This document shows, one piece after another, positions 57,500-64,000 of a stretch of DNA of 64,000 nucleotides. The stretch covers positions 1 to 64,000 of the forward strand of contig JAFISE010000027.1 in assembly GCA_022560025.1 (NCBI GenBank), written 5' to 3'. Within the stretch, counting starts at the first letter, position 1. The number at the start of each line of letters is the position of its first letter. Below the pieces are notes generated by a model. It had not been told where the DNA came from and did no database searches. It was given only the letters and a program-made list of their open reading frames with translations. Made by a program: the position numbers and the translations under genes. This DNA comes from Stagonosporopsis chrysanthemi (lineage: Eukaryota > Ascomycota > Dothideomycetes > Pleosporales > Didymellaceae).

Positions 57500-59518
57500 A
57501 TGGAGAGCGTGATACATGAAGACTCGCCGCTGGCCGAGCTGCTGGAGGGTATGCGCCGCCCCGCCCGCGCCCGCGCCCGCGCCCGCGCGCCCGCACACGC
57601 AATGAGGCAGCTTATACTGACACCCCGACTAGGCGAGGGAAAAGGAGGGCTCTCTGCGCCGCCGTCGCCCGCCGCGTCGACGGCCTCGGACGGCCGCGGC
57701 TTTGCGCCCCGCGGGCCCTCGACGCTGCAGTCGCGCATACGCAACCGCCTGCCGCAGCCCTTGCGCATCCGCGCGAACCGTCACGGCTCGGTGGCGCGCA
57801 TCCATCTGGCGTGCTCGGTGCGTAGCAGCGCCCGCATCCACGGCCACGGCTCGGCCTGCTAACGAGTCCACAGAAGGCCGTCAACGCGCATCTTGGCCGC
57901 GCCGACAACGAGCGCTTCCTCGAGCACTTCCGCTACCTCATCGTCGCCTCCCAGCTGCTCGGCGAGCGCTCCAGCATCCGCACCACAGCCTTCGCCAACC
58001 ACGCAAACGGCGGCGGGCCCGGCTCCGAATTCAAGGTCACCACCATCAGCCCCACCGGCGCCGTCCTCACTGCTGCGACAGCCTTCACCCTGGTCTGGCT
58101 CATCCACTGGTCGCGGCGCAAGTCCGGCTTCAGCAAAGCGCGCTTCGCCGTCGTCCTCGTCATCTTCGTCTTCGCCGCAACCGCGTCCTACGGCCATGTG
58201 CGCCGCCAGTGGCTGCAGACGCTGCGGCAGCAGGCCGTGGAGAATGCCTCGGCCCTGGTGACCAACCTGCAGGCCTTTGAAGCCTCGACGTCGTCTGCGC
58301 TCGCGCTCATTCAGGAAGTCGAGCTCGTCTCGAGGGGCTACAGGCTGTATGTACGACCCTGGCCATGTCACGTGCTGACTAACGGAACACAGCTCCATGC
58401 CACTGCCGCCCATTTCCCGCATGGAAGAGAAAGGCCAGGTCCGCCGCTGCCAGCGCCTCCGCCGCAGCCTGTGGGCCGCCTATGCTACCATGCTGCCGAT
58501 CCTGGCAGAGCAGTGCAAGATACTCAGACAGCAGGTCCGGGAAGAAGATATTGAAAAGTACCTCGACGTCTACGAAATCAGCAATCCAGACTTGCAGGAA
58601 GCCGCACTGGGGTATAACGAGTCGGAGTTTGAGGACTTGGAAAGCATCAAGGCCCTCCGGACATGGCAGTACCGACTGTCGACCCTGCGGCGCGTCTATC
58701 TGTGCTCTCTGCTGGCACTCCAGGCCGACGGAGAAAAGGCCGACTTTGCAAGATGGAACGCTGTCGTGGATTCGATGATCACCGTGGCCGCGCCTACTGG
58801 AGACAGGAGCGAGAAGTTCAACCAGGTCCTGGCCGAGGAGGAGCAGTTTGTGATACCGCTACCGAACAAGCTGCAGCCTACGCCCGGCCGCGAGAACCTG
58901 CGCAATTCTGTCCGCAAGCTGTCGGGCCTGTCGCAGGGCATTCGTGGTCTACAAGCAAAGATGCAGGTCCTGCGCGAGGAAACCAACAAAAGCTTAGAGG
59001 ACACAGAAGACGTCACCGAACTCGGCGGCCACCTCATGGTGCAGTACGACTCGATCGGCGCCGACCTCCGCAGCCTCATCCAAGCCTGGGAATCCGGCCG
59101 CAACGCCCTCGCGCTCAACATCGAGCGCCACGAACGCCGCATCTCGCAAGCCTCCAGCAGCGGCCTGCGCTCCCCCGTGCCCAGCCTGGGCGGCCTCACC
59201 GCCGTCGACGAAGGCAGCCCCTCGGACGCCCTGCGCGCCCTCAACGGCGAAACGCTCAGCCCGCAGCAGAGCGCGCCGCCCAGCGACCAAGGCAGCGCCT
59301 CTGACGACGAGGTCTTCGAAGCCATCGCCATGCCCAAAACGCGCCTCACCATGTCGCGCGAGGAGCGCATGCACAGAATGCAGGCCGACCGCGTGCGCCA
59401 GGCGACGGCGCGCGAGCAGCGCGACGCCAGCAACAACATGCTGCGCGAGCTCGAGAGCGTCATCAATCTGCGCCCGCACCGCCACACGCTGCCCGCTGGC
59501 CGAGTAACGAGCCTTTAA
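57500..59518 (+). CDS. vezatin / Inp2-like myosin-binding membrane protein
   Basis: Four exons (57500-57548, 57633-57817, 57874-58346, 58393-59518) join in frame to 610 residues; introns have GTATGC, GTGCGT and GTATGT donors. Two adjacent membrane helices lie at about 139-157 and 168-184, with a short RRKSGF turn. After them comes a long helical region (LVTNLQAFEASTSSALALIQ; SLWAAYATMLPILAEQ; KYLDVYEISNPDLQEA) typical of the vezatin/peroxisomal myosin-binding domain (the Inp2 family). The C-terminus is charged and Ser-rich with MSREERMHRMQADR. In yeasts Inp2 links peroxisomes to the class V myosin for inheritance. That role here is inference from family; membrane topology is seen directly. 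Intron 1 is a GC-rich CCGCGC-repeat tract. Confidence 0.75.
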
Positions 59519-59566
59519 CGTCTTCACATTTTATAATTTCTACCGCGCCACGCACGGCCGACCTGA

Positions 59567-59612
59567 CCGGCCACGGCCACGGTCACGGCCACGGCCACTG
59601 CCACTGCCACTG
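59567..59612. repeat. CCACGG / CCACTG hexanucleotide repeat
   Basis: Run of GGCCAC, GGTCAC and TGCCAC units just downstream of the vezatin-like gene. Confidence 0.8.
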
Positions 59613-59918
59613 CCACGGCAGCCAGCAGGTCTTTCCGTCCATACTCGTTTTATTTTTCTACCTTGCCGGCGTTAGACTAAGAAGCATTGGGTACACACTT
59701 GGCGGGTTTTTCACCATATACCACCGCATCGCATCGCATTGCGTCGCATTGTATTGCATCGTATCGTATCACATTACACTACACTACCTACACAAACTAC
59801 ACTACCTGCACAAACTACACTACACCATCTCGTCTCATCTCACCTTGCTCCCCCGTTGCGCTTGCTGGCGTAATGTTTACCATGCTATATCCACTATCTG
59901 TTGTCTGAATCTATTGTC

Positions 59919-59988
59919 TGATATCTGTTGTCTGATATCTGTTGTCTGATATCTGTTGTCTGATATCTGTTGTCTGATATCTGTTGTC
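59919..59988. repeat. 14-bp minisatellite, five perfect copies
   Basis: Unit TGATATCTGTTGTC repeated five times without mismatch, with degenerate copies on the left side. Confidence 0.9.
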
Positions 59989-60433
59989 GTTGCCCGGCCT
60001 TCGTGGGTAGTCAGATGGTCAACAGTTCTCGGCAGCGCAGATGGCTGCCTGGTGGGCTGGCTGGATGGATGGATGGACGCAGCTGCGGAGGACGTGTATG
60101 ACGTGACGTCTATGGCAATAAAGTCTCTCAAAAGTCAACTTTGGAATTGGAGCTGTGGAGTGTGAAGTGATGACTAGATGTGCATCATTGCAATCTGTAC
60201 CAAGGGGCTTGTTTCTCTCAAGGGGCTTGTTTCTCTCAAGTGGTTTGTTGAGCACTGCATACCAACTACTGAGAGTAGAGTTAGATTTGACTCCAGCAAG
60301 CTAAAGATTGAAGAGCAGAAAGCACTTCAAATAGATAAGCAGTCCTCACCATGCAATTGTCCAGAAAAACGTCCTACGTACAGTACATACATGTGCAGAC
60401 GTATTATTGGCTGTGGCTGGCACTTTACGCGAG

Positions 60434-60458
60434 ACGCGTCTTAGCGTGCCAGACGCGT
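60434..60458. promoter_or_regulatory. two MluI cell-cycle boxes upstream of PCNA
   Basis: Two perfect ACGCGT sites (60434-60439 and 60453-60458), 19 bp apart and each within GACGCGT, lie about 120-140 bp upstream of the PCNA start. ACGCGT is the binding site of MBF, which drives G1/S genes in fungi. The sites are seen directly; their use is inferred from their position at a DNA-replication gene. Confidence 0.7.
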
Positions 60459-60574
60459 TCATTTGTCCCACGTCGCTCTGCTGCTCTCCACCACAACACA
60501 CGCAAATCCGCACTTTGACGCTCCGTTACCATATAACCCCCCTTTCTCTCTTCTCTACGTAATACACAGCCAAC

Positions 60575-61543
60575 AGTACGTCAATCATCCGCAGCCCGTC
60601 ACACTCAAAACTAACAACGCAGTGCTCGAGGCACGCTTAGAACAGGCCGCGCTCCTCAAGAAGGCATGTACCGCGCGCCCAGCAACCGCCCGTCTAACCG
60701 CCACAGGTCGTCGACGCCATCAAGGACCTCGTCCAGGACTGCAACTTTGACTGCAACGATTCGGGCATCGCGCTGCAGGCCATGGACAACTCGCACGTCG
60801 CGCTCGTGTCGATGCTGCTGCGGTCCGAGGCCTTCAGCCCGTTCCGCTGCGACCGCAACATTGCCCTCGGCATCAACCTGGGCTCGCTCACAAAGGTGCT
60901 GCGCGCCGCGCAGAGCGACGACATCCTCACGCTCAAGGCCGAGGACGCGCCCGACGTGGTCAACCTCGTCTTCGAGAACAGCGGCTCCGACAGGATCAGC
61001 GAGTACGACATCAAGCTCATGGACATTGACCAGGAGCACCTGGGCATCCCCGAGACCGAGTACGCCGCCACCATCACCATGCCGTCGGCCGAGTTCCAGC
61101 GCATCTGCCGCGACCTGAGCGCGCTGTCCGAGTCGGGTACGTCTGCGCCGCCGCCGTGCGTGTGAAGTGCGCTAACCCGCCAGTCGCCATCGAGTGCACA
61201 AAGGAGGGCGTCAAGTTCAGCTGCCAGGGCGACATTGGCTCGGGCTCGGTGCAGCTGCGGCAGCACACCAACGTCGAGAAGCCCGGCGAGAACGTCGAGA
61301 TCGACCTCAGCGAGCCCGTGTCGCTGACCTTCTCGCTCAAGTACCTCGTCAACTTCTGCAAGGCCAGCGGGTTATCCGACACGGTCCGCCTCAGCCTGTC
61401 GAGCGAGGTCCCGCTGCTGGTCGAGTACGGCCTGTCGAGCAACAGCTACCTGCGCTTCTACCTCGCGCCCAAGGTAAAGAACCCATCACTCGCGAAACGC
61501 GCAGTACTAGTGCTAATCCCACCAGATTGGCGACGAGGAGTAG
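60575..61543 (+). CDS. PCNA: proliferating cell nuclear antigen (sliding clamp)
   Basis: Five exons (start base at 60575; 60623-60663; 60707-61136; 61184-61473; 61526-61543) give 259 residues, the normal PCNA length. The sequence is unmistakable: MLEARLEQAALLKKVVDAIK, CNFDCNDSGIALQAMD, interdomain loop LMDIDQEHLGIPE, and C-terminus LRFYLAPKIGDEE. Lys164, the site of damage-tolerance ubiquitination and SUMOylation in this family, is present (ECTKEGVKF). The trimer encircles DNA and tethers polymerases in the nucleus. The ATG is split A/TG by the first intron (60576-60622, GTACGT...CTAAC...CAG), and intron 2 (60664-60706) begins GC instead of GT. Two MluI boxes lie upstream. Exon 1 therefore contributes only its last base to coding. 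Confidence 0.95.
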
Positions 61544-61859
61544 GTGGTGTGCTAGCATGTGTTTTTAGGGTTTATGTGGGAAAACAGGCGGCGCACTGTC
61601 ACGGGTTGCTTTTGCATACAGCGCGTTCGAGTCGACGTGCCGCGGGGTTGCCAGAGGGTAGCGAATGGGGGCGGCTGCGGGCTCCGCGCGCGCCCCACCA
61701 CGGCCGCACGTCATCGCGCGCGGAATTTCAGACAACGAATACATACATACAATACAAAACATCCACCTCTGCACCCGCGCCAGTCTACAATAGTTTGTGC
61801 CGCACCCGCGTCTGTCTACGATACTTCGCGACGCCGCACCCATCGTCCTTCCTCCCACC

Positions 61860-63409
61860 ATGTCCTCCTCCTCCTCCTCCTCCTCCTTCCCCTCCCCCCC
61901 AAACATCCCCGAAACCCGCGTCCTCGCCATCGCCAGCCATGTACGCCCCCTCCCCCTCCCTTCCTCCCTACCCACACTCTCTAACCCCCCCAGGTCGTCC
62001 ACGGGTGCGCCCCCCTCCCCCTTCCCTAATCCCTTTTCCCCCCTCCCCAACTAACCCTCTCGCCCGCCCGCCCACTAACCACCCACCCCCCACAGCTACG
62101 TCGGCAACAAAATGGCCACCTCCGTGCTGCAACTGCACGGCCTCGACGTCTCCGCAATCAACACAGTGCACTACAGCAACCACACCGCGTATGGGCCCCC
62201 TGTCCACGGGGTGAAGACGAGCGCGGCGCAGATTGAGGATTTGTGGCAAGGGTTGAAGGAGAATGGGGTTGATGGGTTTGAGGTGCTGTTGACGGGGTAT
62301 GTGCCGAGTGCTGAGGGGGTGAGGGGGGTAGGGGGGATTGGGAGGGAGTTGAAGAGGAGGGGGGGGGTGTTTTGGGGTGAGTGTTGAAGGAGAAGAGGGG
62401 AAGAGGGGAAGGGGGGTTGAATGGATGTGCGGGCTGACACAACACCACAGTGCTCGACCCGGTTATGGGCGATAACGGCAAATTGTACATACCCGCGGAT
62501 GAGGTCCCGGAGTATAAGGCGTTGCTGCGCGAGGCGGATTTGATTTTGCCGAATCAGTTTGAGGCCGAGTGAGTCCCTTTTCCCCCGGTCTCTTGTTCTC
62601 GCTTCGCTTCGGTGTGCGTCCTGCACCAAACGCCTACGTCCACGTACGTACCTCCGTGTGTGTATACTAACAGAAAAAACCCTAGAACCCTCTCCGACAC
62701 CCCCATCACCGACCTCGCCTCGCTCGCGCGCGCAATCCACGTCCTACACTCGGTCCACCACGTCCCCCACGTCCTCATCACCTCGCTGCGCCTAACGTCC
62801 GACAACCAACTCGCCCCCTCCTCCTCCTCCTCCTCCTCCTCTTCCTCCTCCACTGAACCCTCAACCCTCACAATCATCGGCTCCACCTCCACCTCCACCC
62901 ACACCCCGCGCCTCTTCCGCATCACCACACCCCTCTACCCCTACTTCTTCTCCGGCACCGGCGACATGTTCGCCGCGCTCACGATCCCGCGCCTCCTCGA
63001 GGCGGTCCACGCCGCGCCCGCATCGCACAACTTGCTTTCGGCGCCCAGCTGGCGCAGTCCGGACCACGTGGTGCCGGAGGAGCTGCCGCTTGCGCGGGCC
63101 GCGCAGGGCGTGTGTGCGAGTATGTCGGCGGTGTTGGGGCGGACGGCAGAGAGGGTGAGGGGGGTGATGGGGGGGTGGGATGAGAGGGAGGGAAAGGAGG
63201 GGGAGGGGGGGAAGGAGGAGGCGGAGAGGCAGAAGAGACGCCATCGTGCGCTGATGAATGCGAGTGAAGTCGTGGTGCCGCGGTTTGCGAGGGAGTTGCT
63301 TGATCCGCCTGATTTGGAGAGGTTTAGGCCGAGTAGGGTGGAGGTGGATGTGGGTGTGGGGGTACATGGTGGGGAGACGAGTACGGGGGTGCAGGGCACG
63401 GCGGCTTGA
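61860..63409 (+). CDS. pyridoxal kinase
   Basis: Five exons (61860-61940, 61994-62004, 62096-62376, 62451-62568, 62686-63409) join in frame to 404 residues. Exon 2 is only 11 nt and completes VVHGYVGNKMA, the conserved start of pyridoxal kinases. Further family motifs are YSNHTAYGPPVHG, LLTGYVPSAE, VLDPVMGDNGKLYIP and FFSGTGDMFAAL, in which Asp257 is the expected catalytic base. The enzyme phosphorylates pyridoxal, pyridoxine and pyridoxamine with ATP, feeding PLP cofactor supply in the cytosol. It is about 90 residues longer than typical because of a Ser run near the start, a Ser/Thr insertion at about 209-235 coded by TCC repeats, and a charged Gly/Glu/Lys stretch near 350. It corresponds to the BUD16/pdxK family. 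Confidence 0.9.
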
Positions 63410-64000
63410 GGGGCGAGAGGCAGTGTGTGGCGGAGAGCCACCGAGCAAGGCAGAGCAGAGCAAGGCAGATCCGCCCGCTCGCCGAGGGACGACCGATCCA
63501 GTCGCATAGAAATCATTCGCAACACCCCCAGCCCCCTTTCCACCACGATCGATCTGTGGTGTCCAGTCATCTGTGGATACTGTACTATATTTTACGATAC
63601 CTTCACCACCAGGCGGACGAGAGAAAAGGTCATCGTGTATATATATTATTCTCATTCACATTCTTCCGTCCAAGTCATCGCTCATGCAAAGCGAACGGCT
63701 GTGTTGTAGAGACCAGCTTTGCCGATCCAATGCCCACAAAGCTGCTTTATGGACACACGTGTTCCCAGTTGATCTCAAGCGGATGGCCGCAGGTACAGCC
63801 TTTCTGCCACTGTTGCGCGTGGGTGAGACCGCTGCAGATGCACGGATACAAGCCGTCCACTCAGTGTTTTTTTTTTTTCGTGTGCTTTCTGCTGCCGTCT
63901 CACTGCGCCGCACCCGCGCCAAACCCACCCGTGCTCCCAAACCCCCCAGCACCGCGGACAGACTCGTCGAGTTTCTCGACGACGACGACTTCGGGCATGG
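63410..64000. other. 3' flank and possible start of a further gene
   Basis: 3' flank of pyridoxal kinase. From about 63880 to the right edge the plus strand is open and reads LRRTRAKPTRAPKPPSTADR then VEFLDDDDFGH, which could be the first exon of a gene that continues outside the window. No start codon can be chosen with confidence. Confidence 0.35.

Larger units (their letters stand above)
59519..60433. other. intergenic, repeat-rich
   Basis: Contains simple repeats listed separately, CATCGCATCG- and CACTACACTA-type tracts (59700-59830), and a 19-bp duplication of AAGGGGCTTGTTTCTCTC at about 60200-60240. No gene. Confidence 0.5.

Noticed and set aside
58696..59527. Antisense ORFs of 263 and 177 codons over the vezatin-like gene
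   Set aside because: Shadows of the plus-strand coding exon, which has matching splice sites and family motifs.
1..64000. tRNA, rRNA or CRISPR-like features
   Set aside because: No B-box plus cloverleaf pairing, rRNA core sequence or spaced-repeat array was found by reading both strands; a dedicated scan (tRNAscan-SE, Infernal) would be decisive.

Overview
The window is from a filamentous ascomycete. Short introns (43-117 bp) with GT/AG ends and CTAAC or CTGAC branch points, HET-domain genes, a Zn2Cys6 regulator, RNase T2, EMC6 and PCNA genes, and repeats damaged by C-to-T and G-to-A transitions like repeat-induced point mutation (RIP) all point that way. A Dothideomycete is plausible, but the sequence alone does not settle it.

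Left arm (1 to about 19.2 kb) is a repeat graveyard resembling a subtelomere. Two large relatives of fungal telomere-linked RecQ helicases lie on the minus strand (1-2565, cut by the window edge, and 3858-8093). They join a zinc-finger N-terminus, a tyrosine-recombinase-like middle and a RecQ helicase, and both are broken by in-frame stop codons with no frameshift. An internally deleted derivative (3236-3790) has a heavily mutated copy at 9408-10200, and a terminal repeat occurs three times. About 11 kb of AT-rich mutated DNA follows, with three 140-bp LTR-like repeats and the tail of a pogo/Fot1-type transposase.

Middle (19.2 to about 55 kb) is gene-poor accessory sequence. It has an ordinary secreted RNase T2 gene (23262-24225), a decayed P450, a 3.66-kb intronless gene fusing a secreted RNase T2 to a berberine-bridge-type FAD oxidase (26484-30143), a divergent GMC oxidoreductase (31036-33028), and HET pseudogenes at 33.7-35.6 kb and 49.3 kb. 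A 2-kb inverted-repeat element carrying one ORF of unknown function lies at 38029-39995, followed by roughly 165-bp repeat modules. A Zn2Cys6 transcription factor gene (42614-45586) and two C2H2 genes with related paired fingers complete the region. The RNase/oxidase/GMC block is the most unusual protein-coding content; joint function is only a hypothesis.

Right arm (55.9-63.4 kb) is compact, GC-rich and housekeeping: EMC6 (minus), a vezatin/Inp2-like membrane protein, PCNA with two upstream MluI cell-cycle boxes, a start codon split by an intron and a GC-AG intron, and pyridoxal kinase with an 11-nt exon. Exon structures were read by eye from splice signals and reading-frame continuity. No transcript data or database search was available.
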